A stretch of 43,427 bases of DNA from Bacillota bacterium. GTDB lineage: Bacteria; Bacillota; Bacilli; Paenibacillales; Paenibacillaceae. Numbering within the stretch: the stretch's first letter is position 1; each line of letters begins with the position of its first letter. The notes under the pieces are model-generated. The model worked only from the letters and a program-made list of their open reading frames with translations, ran no database searches and was not told where the DNA came from. A program made the position numbers and the translations under genes. Positions 25,599 through 34,426 of this stretch are shown piece by piece. Where the stretch lies: positions 1-43,427 of the forward strand of contig JAEZZE010000016.1 of the NCBI GenBank assembly GCA_023418755.1, read 5' to 3'.

Positions 25599-28500
25599 TT
25601 AATAGCCGTTGACTCTCCACGACTCGATACCGGTCGAAGTCGCGGCCTTCGCCGTAATATTCAATCGGATTTGCGTCGTTGTCACCGGCGCGAACGTCGT
25701 CGTGTTGTATTGGTCGGCCAGCAGGCCGAGCCCCGAAGCGCCGCTCACGTTAGCCCAGGCGCTGCCGTCCCAATATTGGATCGTATAGGATGCGGGCAGG
25801 TCGATGCCCTGATCGTCGTCGAACCAATACACGTCGACAGAGGAAATCGTGCGGGCCGAGTTCCACGTATACTGCACCCATTGCGTCGTGTTCGGGTTGT
25901 CCCAGTTGCCGTATACCGGATGTCCGCGATCGCTGGAGCTCGTCGGCGAATAGCCGTCGTTCAACCCCGCGAGACTTTCCCACGACGAGACGAACGACGT
26001 CGTCGCGGTCGCTTGCGGAGCGATGTCGGATACCGTCGTTCCGCCGTACAGGACGCCGATCTCCGAAGCGCTCAGCGCCCTGGAGTAAATGCGGAAATCG
26101 TCGATCTGTCCGTTGAAGTAGGGATCGCCGGAAAATTGCGAGCGGCCGAGCCAGTTCTGCGTCGTATTGCCGAGACTCGACGGATTAAGCGTCATGTTCG
26201 AATTCGCGGCGACCTGCACGCCGTCCACGTACAGCCTGCCCGTCGAGCCGGAAATCGTGACCGCGACGTGCTTCCAGACGCCCGTGGGGAACGCGGTCGT
26301 CGAATTGATCTGCTGTTCCGCGCCGTTGCCGCCGGTCGTAATCGCGAAGCGAAGACCCGCGCCGCCCGGCTGAGGCGACAGGAACATGTAGTTGGAGGCG
26401 CCGGTGCCGATATCGAAAATGCGCGTCCAGTTGCTTAGGCCGTTTGCCTTCACCCACGTCGCGACGGTCACTTCCGTCGCTCCGTTCGCGATGCCGGCCG
26501 GCATGCCGACATATCCGTTCGTGCCGTTCAAGGTGACGGCATTGCCGGACTGCCCCGCCGAGAACGACGCTCCTCCGTTCAAAGTCCCCGTCTTGCCGTT
26601 GCCGGACGCATCCGCCGTCGAGGTACCGCTCGTCTCGCTGAACGGATAGTGGACGAGTTGTTCCGGCAACGTCGACGTGCCTTGCTGAAGCTTGATGTCG
26701 TAGGAAGCCGCCGTGCCGATGCTCAGATTCACCGTCGTCGTTCCCCCGGCCGTCGCGTTAACCGAACCCGTGACCGCATTGTTGACGAGCACTTGGTACG
26801 TGCCGGCGGCAAGTCCCGTGAACGTCACCTTCGTCGTATGCGCCTTGCCCGGCGTTACGTTCTGGAGCGTGAAATTGACATTGTTCTTGGCGAGAGCGAC
26901 CGTCGCGGCCGTATATTTGTCCCGTTCCATCGTCATGTTCAGCTTTTGCGTAATCAGGTTCAGCTTCTGATTGACGCCGTCCTTAGGCACGATGTTAAAA
27001 TTGCCCCCGGACTCCGTCACGTCGCAGCCGTAGCAATACAAGCCGAAGATCGGATCGATCGCGACGTCGGAGCTGAGAATCCGGATCGCGCCGAACAAGC
27101 CGAGGTCGGCTTCGCCGGACATGCCTCGCCAGCCGTTCTGCAGCGGGCCGCCGCCGAGTCCGAGCGCCGGATAGTTGCCTTTCTCCGCCTGGTACGTCCA
27201 GGCGACGGCGCCTATATCGGCTGGGTCCGAGCTGATTTGCCCGGAGTTGATCGCGCTCACGTTGGCGATCTTCGCGGCATAGGTCATTCGCTGCTCGACT
27301 TCGGGGTTCGCCGAGTAGCTGCGCACCCAATCGTCCATCGCGTAGCCGGCGAGAGAGACGGAATACTGGAAGTTCCACCAGTTTTCCCCCGTAATCGTGA
27401 CCGGGTCCGCATAGTAGTACCAGACGGGCATATGCCCGCGGGTCGCGCGCGTTTTGGCGTTGATCTTGCTCATCATCGTCGTGTTGTTGTTCATCTTGGC
27501 GAGCATGTAGACCGCTTCTTCTCCGGTATTGTCGTAATTGTACTCCGAACCGTACGGGTACGTTGTTCTGGAGAAGTTATTATACTTCCTCGTCATCTTC
27601 GCGATCACGTCGTTCGCCTGCGTCGTCATGCCCTCGTCCTGAAGCGCTTTGATGAGCTCCGGCGTCGTCTGTTCGCCCATGAGGCCGGTATTCCAATTGT
27701 AGGAGACCGGTCCGTCGTACAACGCTTTGAAAATGTTGTAGGCGCGAGTCAAGTACGTCTGCCTCGTGTTCGCGTACGTGATAAGATCGGGGTACAGCTT
27801 GGCGATCTTGTACATGCTGAAATAGGTGTTGTAGATGTGCGGGTACGCGTACCCGCGGTACGTCGGCGTCGTGTTCGGGGCCGGCATCAGAAAATCGTGG
27901 ATTAAATAATCGGTATGGTTGTTCGCCATCAGGTTCGTCCAGATCGCCGTGTTCAAATACTGGTCGACGGCCGTAACCTCCGAGGCGACCGGCGTTTGCA
28001 CGTTTTTCTCGGCGAGAAATTGACCGTGCGTGTACCCCCAGTCGTCGCCCCAACCCCAATAGCCGTTGAAGACGTTCCTCTTGGAGTTGCTCTGCATCAT
28101 CCAATCGTCGAACACTTTGTCGCGGATGTCGCCGGGCACGTTCCATTGCGTGCTGTTCACCATGAACGTCGAATGCCGCTGCAGCGCGTCCGCGATCGGC
28201 TCGATCGCGTAAAACTGGAGCACCGTTTTCTCGCCGCTGCCATAGTTCACGGTAATCAGGTTCGGGCCAAGACGGTTCATCCTGAGCGAATACAGCTTAT
28301 GGTCCGTGCCCGTCGTGCCGAGAGAAACAATCGTCGTATCGGACGGATATTGCGCCGTAATCGAGGTGATCGGCTTCGACGTATGCAGATCGAACTTCGC
28401 CGTCTGGTTCGTCGGCACGATCATGCCGGGAATCGCCGTAACGTCGACCATGCCCTCGCTATAGAGCCGATCCTTGACCGCGTTCTCGTTCGCGACTTTG

Positions 28501-29387
28501 AAAAATTTGAACGCGTACGTCTTGCTCGCGCCAGGCGCGAGCGTCAGGCTCGTGTTCGGCAAGTAGCCGCGGTTCGTGCTCTTGATGACGTTGGAGTGAA
28601 TATAGAACACGTTAAGTCCTTCCGGCCATCCGCCTTGATCGGCGGCCCACTTGCTGCCCGGGTGCTCCTCGACTCTCCAGCGGTCCTGATACTCGAACCC
28701 CGCGCCCGTCGATACGTCCGGCACCATGAGCAAGTAAGGTCCAATCCCGCTCGGCCTGCCGATCGTAATGTAAGAGCTGTTGTTGCCGACGAAGGAGTGC
28801 GTGACGACCCGCGTCTCGTAAATTTGCTCGTTCCCGCCGCCGGACCAATATTCGTTGAACGGCAGCGGCAAGCCGATGTCGCCGAACTCGATCGTCTGCG
28901 TGCTCGTGTTCGTCAATTGAATTTTCCAGAGAAAATAATCGTTCACGAGCGAGTACGTTTCGTCGAGACGGAAGTTTTTGACTCCGTTCGCATTGGCGGA
29001 ATTCTGGTACGTAATCGTCGCCGTCGTCCCGCTCTGGCTTTGCGTTCTGCCGTCCGCGGAGCTTTGCGTCAGGGCCGTTTGCCAAGCCCCGGTTCCGAGC
29101 CGGTATTTGAACATCAATTCGCCGACCCATTGATGATCGGCCGTATTTTGCTGCGGCGCGTTCGTCGCGTTCATCACGTAATTCGTCGGATAGTTGTCGC
29201 CGACGATTTTCAGCGACGTAATCTCGCCATGCGTGCCGGTCTGAACTTCGAATGTACCGTTCGACAGCGTGTAGGCGGATGCCGACTGCGGAAACAACGC
29301 GATGAACAGCAACGCCGCTCCCAGCACAACCGACAGCAATAGCACGCGTTTAGGAATTTGCACGAGCGTCAGACGTTGAATCATCAT
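25599..29387 (-). CDS. Secreted multidomain protein: DUF5695-like catalytic region, LamG domain and C-terminal carbohydrate-binding-like domain
   Basis: A 1262-residue secreted protein. A signal peptide ends at SASA (about 38). Residues about 40-400 look like a beta-sandwich (NGTFEVQTGTHGEITSLKI) and about 410-780 like an alpha-helical barrel rich in Trp/Tyr/Asp (FNGYWGWGDDWGYTHGQFL, GENWWNFQYSVSLAGYAMDDW). A small Ig-like segment follows (about 830-905), then a LamG/concanavalin-like domain (about 915-1117, ending IDDFRIYSRALSASEI). Last is an F5/8-type-C-like sugar-binding domain (WVQYTWNSARTISSVDVYWFDDD). The first part resembles proteins annotated DUF5695, a name I recall but cannot verify. 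Shared operators with the GH127 operon suggest it attacks an arabinose-containing polymer outside the cell. AAAGGAGG lies 5 nt before the ATG. Confidence 0.75.
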   Translation of the reverse strand: MMIQRLTLVQIPKRVLLLSVVLGAALLFIALFPQSASAYTLSNGTFEVQTGTHGEITSLKIVGDNYPTNYVMNATNAPQQNTADHQWVGELMFKYRLGTGAWQTALTQSSADGRTQSQSGTTATITYQNSANANGVKNFRLDETYSLVNDYFLWKIQLTNTSTQTIEFGDIGLPLPFNEYWSGGGNEQIYETRVVTHSFVGNNSSYITIGRPSGIGPYLLMVPDVSTGAGFEYQDRWRVEEHPGSKWAADQGGWPEGLNVFYIHSNVIKSTNRGYLPNTSLTLAPGASKTYAFKFFKVANENAVKDRLYSEGMVDVTAIPGMIVPTNQTAKFDLHTSKPITSITAQYPSDTTIVSLGTTGTDHKLYSLRMNRLGPNLITVNYGSGEKTVLQFYAIEPIADALQRHSTFMVNSTQWNVPGDIRDKVFDDWMMQSNSKRNVFNGYWGWGDDWGYTHGQFLAEKNVQTPVASEVTAVDQYLNTAIWTNLMANNHTDYLIHDFLMPAPNTTPTYRGYAYPHIYNTYFSMYKIAKLYPDLITYANTRQTYLTRAYNIFKALYDGPVSYNWNTGLMGEQTTPELIKALQDEGMTTQANDVIAKMTRKYNNFSRTTYPYGSEYNYDNTGEEAVYMLAKMNNNTTMMSKINAKTRATRGHMPVWYYYADPVTITGENWWNFQYSVSLAGYAMDDWVRSYSANPEVEQRMTYAAKIANVSAINSGQISSDPADIGAVAWTYQAEKGNYPALGLGGGPLQNGWRGMSGEADLGLFGAIRILSSDVAIDPIFGLYCYGCDVTESGGNFNIVPKDGVNQKLNLITQKLNMTMERDKYTAATVALAKNNVNFTLQNVTPGKAHTTKVTFTGLAAGTYQVLVNNAVTGSVNATAGGTTTVNLSIGTAASYDIKLQQGTSTLPEQLVHYPFSETSGTSTADASGNGKTGTLNGGASFSAGQSGNAVTLNGTNGYVGMPAGIANGATEVTVATWVKANGLSNWTRIFDIGTGASNYMFLSPQPGGAGLRFAITTGGNGAEQQINSTTAFPTGVWKHVAVTISGSTGRLYVDGVQVAANSNMTLNPSSLGNTTQNWLGRSQFSGDPYFNGQIDDFRIYSRALSASEIGVLYGGTTVSDIAPQATATTSFVSSWESLAGLNDGYSPTSSSDRGHPVYGNWDNPNTTQWVQYTWNSARTISSVDVYWFDDDQGIDLPASYTIQYWDGSAWANVSGASGLGLLADQYNTTTFAPVTTTQIRLNITAKAATSTGIESWRVNGY

Positions 29388-29594
29388 TAATGCCTCCTTT
29401 TAATTTGAAAATGGTCATTCATCCGTTCCAAATCCCTTGTTATCCTTCAGCTTATACTCATCACCTCCCTTATTCACCGGTCCGCCGCCACGGTCGCTTC
29501 TTCGGCTGCGATCAAAAAATAAACCGCTTTCATCTTGACGAAGCCGGATTTCGGGTCATGAACGATCCGTCACAGAACGGAGTCGATGATAATC

Positions 29595-29604
29595 TAAACG
29601 TTTA
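29595..29604. promoter_or_regulatory. LacI-type operator TAAACGTTTA (downstream site)
   Basis: Perfect palindrome in AATCTAAACGTTTATCT, nearly identical to the context at 23768-23777. Confidence 0.75.
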
Positions 29605-29789
29605 TCTTCATAAGGAATATTAGCCGATAACCAAATCGATTCGTTGGAAAGATGCGTTTGGACGATGAGGGCGCTCATGGTGGATGCGAGCTTGTAAAAT
29701 GGCTTGTCCTATGCCTGTGCAGCCTCTTGAAGGAAAGTTGTCTGCCGCGGAGAGGTACCGATATGGAGAGTCGTAGGCGTATCTAAATC

Positions 29790-29799
29790 TAAACGTTTA
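29790..29799. promoter_or_regulatory. LacI-type operator TAAACGTTTA (promoter-proximal site)
   Basis: Perfect palindrome in AATCTAAACGTTTAAATC, 15 nt downstream of the -10 of the secreted multidomain gene. Confidence 0.78.
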
Positions 29800-30072
29800 A
29801 ATCTTGATAATTTTTTTATATCACTGAGCCGGACTTTTTGCAAGAGAATTTTGATAGCCGGATCGACAGGTACTTGAACCGCCCCGAACAATCTCTCGGC
29901 CCTGCACGCGTCGCGCAATAGAAACCCTTCTTCGGAAAGGGTCGCAGGCGAATTCAAGCGAGAAACGCGGCTTTTGCAGAAAATTGCCGTATGCTACAAT
30001 GAGAGCGTTATAATTCGTGTCGAACGTTGGAATCTACTGTTGGCATAACGCAGGAAAGCGAAGTGGACAACC

Positions 30073-30315
30073 ATGTTATCGAGAATCAAGGATGTCATGT
30101 TCCCGGCAACAACTTTAGAGGATTCATCCATCGCGGCAATCTTGGATCGTAACGGGGCTTTTTATTATGTCAATCCGCAATTTTGTTCCATCTCGAAGTA
30201 CGCTCCCGACGAGCTGATCGGACGGACGTACGAATCTCTGGTTTCCGATGCGAAGCTGCTCGATACGATCCGCAAGTACATTCGTCCGGATTCGGGCAGG
30301 CGGGGCATAGGATAA
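30073..30315 (+). pseudogene. Truncated PAS-domain protein remnant
   Basis: This 80-codon frame encodes the first two thirds of a PAS sensor domain (SSIAAILDRNGAFYYVNPQF, then YAPDELIGRTYESLVSD), then stops after RPDSGRRGIG. PAS domains of this type normally continue and lead into GGDEF, EAL or kinase domains, none of which is found downstream. A promoter-like TATAAT at 30009-30014 precedes it, but the ribosome site is weak. It is most likely the 5' remnant of a larger signalling gene; a functional small PAS protein cannot be excluded. Confidence 0.55.
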
Positions 30316-30391
30316 TATTTCCGCTTCATAGTTCCTATGGGGATCTTATCCTCTTATAGCAGAGATGACCGTCCGCGCACGGCAAAGAAGA

Positions 30392-30604
30392 AGCTGTCTT
30401 CTAGGTAAACAGAGTCGTACTGAACGATGATCGATGGATTTTTGTACGGTGCATCTATCTCCTTCCGATGCTATACGATCCTGAAATGGGAATAGTAAAC
30501 CCGTCAAAAGGTGATTTCAGGACCGTATGAGGCAGTCTCCAGGAGATAGATGCCCTTCTTTTTTTCATCGATAATCTTGTACGCCTTTACCCTAGAAGAC
30601 AGCT
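30392..30604. ncRNA. Long palindromic structured element, copy 2 (candidate RNA)
   Basis: A 213-nt palindrome with the same core as 25383-25559. Nested stems are AGCTGTCTTCTAGG/CCTAGAAGACAGCT (perfect 14 bp, ends), GTAAA/TTTAC, CGTAC/GTACG, ATCGATG/CATCGAT, GCATCTATCTCC/GGAGATAGATGC (perfect 12 bp), and ATACGATCCTGAAAT/ATTTCAGGACCGTAT (14 of 15). Internal-loop strands TTCCGATGCT and GAGGCAGTCTCCA are identical to copy 1. It lies between the PAS remnant and the 3' end of the second LacI gene, in the same orientation as copy 1. Arm sequences differ from copy 1 yet remain complementary. Confidence 0.6.
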
Positions 30605-30645
30605 CCTCATCGAGGCGGCGGGGAGCTTCATCCCGCCCTGCTCAT

Positions 30646-31674
30646 TCAACGCGGCGCCGTGCTCTCCCGAACGATCAGTTCGGGTTCGATGACCGTCTGT
30701 TTCTTGACCTTCTCCTTGCCGATCAGCTTATGGAGCACCTGAACCGATATGCGGCCGAGCGTCTCCATCTTCTGGCTGACCGTAGTCAGCTCCGGATTGA
30801 TCGCGGTGGCGAGCGGGATGTCGTCGAAGCCGATGATCGAGAGATCCTCCGGAACGCGATAACCCGCCCGGGTCGCCGTCTTCACCGCCCCGACCGCCGT
30901 AAAATCGTTCACGCAGAACACCGCGGTCGGCTTGCGCGCTCCTTCCAGCAGGCGCTTCATGAGAAGCTGTCCCGATTCGATCGAGAAGTCCTCGCTCAGC
31001 ACCCACTCCCGGGGCGTATCCAATCCGTTCTCCCGCATGACCTTCTTGAACGCCCGGACCTTCTGCGCCGTCGTCGACATGTTGTCGTGACCGCCGATAA
31101 AAGCGATCTCCCGGTGCCCCAGCCCGATCAAATGGCGGGTCGCCATCTCCGCGCCCATCGTCTCGTCGATGTAGACGCGGTGCAGCGAGGATCCCGGCAG
31201 GTTGCCGTTAATGAGAACGAGCGGAGTGCGGCTCGCCGCTTCTTGGACCTCCTCGGCCAGCTCGGGACTGCATCGGGACAAGTTGATCCGGCCTCCCATG
31301 AACAGAATGCCGTCCACCTGCTTCTCGCGCAATATGTTCAAATACTGGGACTCCCGCTCGTAGCTGCCGATCGTATCGCACAGCAGGAACGTGTACCCCT
31401 TGTCTCTGGCTTCCTTCTCGATTCCGGAGAATACTTCGGGAAAGAACGGATTCGTGATGTCCGGCACGATGACGCCGATCGTTCCCGTCTCTTTTTTCGA
31501 CAAGCTTCTGGCAAGAGCGTTCGGTTGAAACTGATACTTGTGGATCAATTCCATAATTTTGTCCCGGGTCGCGAGCTTGACGGGCGCGGTGTTGTTCAGC
31601 ACCCGCGACACCGTCGCGACCGAGACTCTCGCTTCGTGGGCGATATCGTAGATCGTTACCTGCTTCAAAACCAT
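30646..31674 (-). CDS. LacI-family repressor of the GH35/importer group
   Basis: A 342-residue regulator. The N-terminal helix-turn-helix and hinge read TIYDIAHEARVSVATVSRVL and FQPNALARSLSKKETGTIGVI; the effector domain contains IGSYERESQYLNILREKQVDG and TAVFCVNDFTAVGAVKTATRA. The ATG at 31674 follows AAGGATGG closely; a TTG two codons later is also possible. It is the last gene of the group and should bind the TGAAACCNGTTTCA-like operators before the GH35 gene and before the binding-protein gene. The effector is likely a galactoside or its breakdown product (inference). GGCGGG/CCCGCC (30617-30637) is a small hairpin after the stop. Confidence 0.92.
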   Translation of the reverse strand: MVLKQVTIYDIAHEARVSVATVSRVLNNTAPVKLATRDKIMELIHKYQFQPNALARSLSKKETGTIGVIVPDITNPFFPEVFSGIEKEARDKGYTFLLCDTIGSYERESQYLNILREKQVDGILFMGGRINLSRCSPELAEEVQEAASRTPLVLINGNLPGSSLHRVYIDETMGAEMATRHLIGLGHREIAFIGGHDNMSTTAQKVRAFKKVMRENGLDTPREWVLSEDFSIESGQLLMKRLLEGARKPTAVFCVNDFTAVGAVKTATRAGYRVPEDLSIIGFDDIPLATAINPELTTVSQKMETLGRISVQVLHKLIGKEKVKKQTVIEPELIVRESTAPR

Positions 31675-31775
31675 CCATCCTTAACGCGACCACATTTTCG
31701 TTCATCATAGCATTTCCGGACCAAGATTGGAAAGAAATTCATAGGCAGGCCGACCGCTCCGATCCCCGCTTTGCT

Positions 31776-33377
31776 CTATTCGACTTGCTTCTTGAATTCG
31801 TCCAGCTGACGCTGGATTTCCTCGAGCGCTTTATCGTATCCGGCGGCTTTCAGCTTGGCGCGAAACTCTTCGACGGCCTTGGCCGGATCGCCGGCTTTGC
31901 CCCAGAGAATCGCCGGCCCCAGCTCTCCCGTCACCTGGGAAATCGCCGTCAGCTCGGCGTCGATCTTGGTCTTGTCGAAAATGAATCGGCCGTACGGATA
32001 GGGCTCCTTATAGCCGTCGTATTCCTCGTAAAGCGTGGAGATGCCGTCCCACACCGTATCCGACGGAATTTCGAACCGGTCGACGCGTCCGCCCCAGAAA
32101 TCGGAATAGTAGGCGTCGCGGGCTTCGTCATAGCCGTCCGGAAGCACCCTTTTGCCGTCTTTGAGCTCGTATTGAACCCCTTCCATCCCGAAATTGATCA
32201 GCTGATAGATTTCCTTGTCGTTGCGAATCAGGTCGTACGCCATAAGCGCTCTCTCCGGGTTTTTGCTGTGCGCCCCCACGGAAGTGCCTCCGTGCGTTAT
32301 GGACAGCTCCGGAAGGTTGCCGCGCGTACGGGAGAACGGGAACATGAGCAGCTCGGAGCCCGGCTGGTCTTTGTCCATGTTTACCCGCAGCGATGCGTAG
32401 GTCTGCGTATGGTGCTGGTCCGCTCCGGTCAGGCCGGCTCTCAGCAGCGACCTCGTATCCCCCTTGTAGTTCAGGACGTCTTCGCGCCAATAGCCTTTAT
32501 CCGCCCAGTCCTTCATCATTTTCGCCATGTTCAGGAACACGTCGTCGAAGATCGGGCTGGTCGCCGTATATTTCTCGTCGAACGACTTCGCGTGGAATAC
32601 CGGCATGTATCCGGTTCCGATCGGCAGCTCCAGCATATCCGTATACGATTGCGCGAAGCCGATATAAGGCCCGATGCCGCCCGATTGCGTATCCCATGGC
32701 ACGACGCCTTCCTTGTTGTCCTTCACGTACTGGAAGTACTTGCCGAGCGTCTCGAAATCCTTGATCGGCTCGTTGATCCCGGCCTCCTTCGCCCAATCGC
32801 CGCGGTAGTAAATGCCGTGGTTGACCCACTGGGTATAGTCGTTCTCGGGGATAAGCACGATCTTGCCGTTGAATTTGCTCTCCGCCCAATCCTCGGGAGG
32901 AATCGATTCCCATGTCCGGGGCGCATACGTCGGCAGCAGATCGTCGATATTCATGAACGCGCCGCGCTGGGCGTTGTTCCACGTATCCAGCCAGTCGGTC
33001 GCGATCGTAATCAGGTCGATCGCTTCCCCCGAGGCGAGCGTCAGGTTGTATTTCGTCTGCCAGTCCGCCCATTCGATCCACTTCCATTCCAGCTCCGCGT
33101 TGATTTTCTCCCGCATCAGCTGGTTGACCTTCTCGAGCACTTTCTCGAATTGGCCGTTGGTCGGTTTGTCCCCGAGCACCAGATAGCTGACTTTCACGAA
33201 CTTCGACGTATCCACGCCCCCGTCTCCCGTCGAGGCGACGGACGACGGCGATTGGCCGCCCGACGATTCGGCGTTTCCCTTGCTTTCGCCGTTGCCCTTG
33301 CCGCCGCTGCACGCGGCCAAAGCAACAACCAGAATGAGCGATAACGCCATGAACAGAATCTTTTTTCCTCGGAACAT
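31776..33377 (-). CDS. LplA-type extracellular sugar-binding lipoprotein
   Basis: A 533-residue lipoprotein, signal MFRGKKILFMALSLILVVA with lipobox LAAC, a Gly/Ser/Asn linker, then the large LplA-like binding fold (GEAIDLITIATDWLDTWNN; WADKGYWREDVLNYKGDTRS). GGAGG lies 7 nt before the ATG. It is encoded after its two permeases and has its own operator at 33418-33431, so it may be transcribed separately as well as from the GH35 promoter. Confidence 0.94.
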   Translation of the reverse strand: MFRGKKILFMALSLILVVALAACSGGKGNGESKGNAESSGGQSPSSVASTGDGGVDTSKFVKVSYLVLGDKPTNGQFEKVLEKVNQLMREKINAELEWKWIEWADWQTKYNLTLASGEAIDLITIATDWLDTWNNAQRGAFMNIDDLLPTYAPRTWESIPPEDWAESKFNGKIVLIPENDYTQWVNHGIYYRGDWAKEAGINEPIKDFETLGKYFQYVKDNKEGVVPWDTQSGGIGPYIGFAQSYTDMLELPIGTGYMPVFHAKSFDEKYTATSPIFDDVFLNMAKMMKDWADKGYWREDVLNYKGDTRSLLRAGLTGADQHHTQTYASLRVNMDKDQPGSELLMFPFSRTRGNLPELSITHGGTSVGAHSKNPERALMAYDLIRNDKEIYQLINFGMEGVQYELKDGKRVLPDGYDEARDAYYSDFWGGRVDRFEIPSDTVWDGISTLYEEYDGYKEPYPYGRFIFDKTKIDAELTAISQVTGELGPAILWGKAGDPAKAVEEFRAKLKAAGYDKALEEIQRQLDEFKKQVE

Positions 33378-33417
33378 CCTTTTTCCTCCCCTGAATTCGA
33401 TTTATACGCGCCACGTC

Positions 33418-33431
33418 TGAAACCGGTTTCA
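33418..33431. promoter_or_regulatory. Perfect LacI-type operator TGAAACCGGTTTCA
   Basis: A 14-bp perfect palindrome 40 nt upstream of the binding-protein start. A TATAAA-like -10 lies downstream on the minus strand (about 33398-33403) without a good -35. It is the likely site for the second LacI regulator. Confidence 0.72.
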
Positions 33432-33507
33432 CCTTTATGTGAAGGAGCTTCGCCTTGCGGCGCCTCCGGCACGCCTTGCTTCGGTCTTGCCTCGGGCGAT
33501 CCGGTCC

Positions 33508-34413
33508 TCAGCCTTTGACCGCGCCGACGGTGAGCCCTTTGATGAAATACCTTTGCACGAACGGGTAAAACAGGATGACGGGGCCCGTCGCCACGATCGC
33601 CGTAGCCATCTTCATCGATTCGAGCGGCATATCGCGCAGCGGGACGTTGGAAGCGGCCGAGGAGTTGCGGATAAAGTCAGCCCTCGTGATCACGTTGTAC
33701 AGAAACAGTTGGAGTGGCCGATATTCCACGTCCGAGGTCAGGAACAGCATCGCGTTGTACCATTCGTTCCAATAGCCGAGCGCGATGAACAATCCGATCG
33801 TCGCCAGGGCGGGGGTCGTCATCGGCAGGATCAGCTTGCGGAAAATCATGAAATCCCCCGCCCCGTCGATCTTCGCGGATTCGGTGATCGCATGCGGGAT
33901 CGATTGCACGAACGCCTTCATCATGATGATGAGGAAAGGGCTGAGCAAGCCGGGCAGCAGCACCGAGAGGTAATTGTTCTTCAGGCCAAGATACTGCGTC
34001 ATGAGAAGATAGAACGGAACGAGGCCTCCGGAAAACAATGTCGTAAAGTAGATCAAGAAGGAAATCCGGTTCCGGTAAGGAAAATCCGGCCTTTGCAGCG
34101 CGTACCCGGTCATGGCTACGAGAAAGAGTCCGACTGCGGTTCCGAGCACGGTGAGCACGATCGTTACGATATAGGCTCCGACGACCAGATTCGGGTTTTC
34201 GAAGACGATCCGGTACGCGAACAGCGTGAAGTCCTTCGGCCAGAAGTTGAAGCCGCTCTTCTGGATCGAACGCTCCGCGGTCAGCGACGTGCTCAGAACG
34301 AGCACGAACGGCAGCACGCACGCGAGGGCGAATGCGCCGATAAAGCCATAGCCGACGAATCGGACGAGACGCTCCGACGCGCCCGAGCGAATGCTTCGGG
34401 AAATCTGTTCCAT
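33508..34413 (-). CDS. ABC importer permease, LplC-like
   Basis: A 301-residue permease with six membrane segments, the first at about 18-40. The docking loop is TESAKIDGAGDFMIFRKLILPM and the C-terminus QRYFIKGLTVGAVKG is typical of the family. GGAGGG lies upstream of the ATG. It starts 13 nt after the partner permease. Confidence 0.93.
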   Translation of the reverse strand: MEQISRSIRSGASERLVRFVGYGFIGAFALACVLPFVLVLSTSLTAERSIQKSGFNFWPKDFTLFAYRIVFENPNLVVGAYIVTIVLTVLGTAVGLFLVAMTGYALQRPDFPYRNRISFLIYFTTLFSGGLVPFYLLMTQYLGLKNNYLSVLLPGLLSPFLIIMMKAFVQSIPHAITESAKIDGAGDFMIFRKLILPMTTPALATIGLFIALGYWNEWYNAMLFLTSDVEYRPLQLFLYNVITRADFIRNSSAASNVPLRDMPLESMKMATAIVATGPVILFYPFVQRYFIKGLTVGAVKG

Positions 34414-34426
34414 AGATTTCGCCCTC

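Larger units (their letters stand above)
29388..29850 (-). promoter_or_regulatory. Promoter and long leader of the secreted multidomain gene
   Basis: No gene is seen. On the minus strand TTGCAA (29838-29843), a 17-nt spacer and TATAAA (29815-29820) make a good sigma-A promoter, giving a leader of about 415 nt. Operators TAAACGTTTA lie at 29790-29799 and 29595-29604, 195 bp apart. Confidence 0.75.

Noticed and set aside
26649..29342. Two long plus-strand open frames (about 418 and 475 codons) opposite the secreted multidomain gene
   Set aside because: They are arginine-rich mirror frames of a high-GC gene, have no ribosome sites or recognisable domains, and the minus-strand gene has a signal peptide and clear domains.
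25383..30604. The two palindromes as the ends of one composite transposon
   Set aside because: They are in direct orientation, enclose the secreted gene with its own conserved operators, and no transposase gene lies between them.
31785..33344. A 519-codon plus-strand frame opposite the LplA-type binding-protein gene
   Set aside because: Composition is typical of an antisense shadow, and the minus strand encodes a complete lipoprotein with ribosome site and lipobox.
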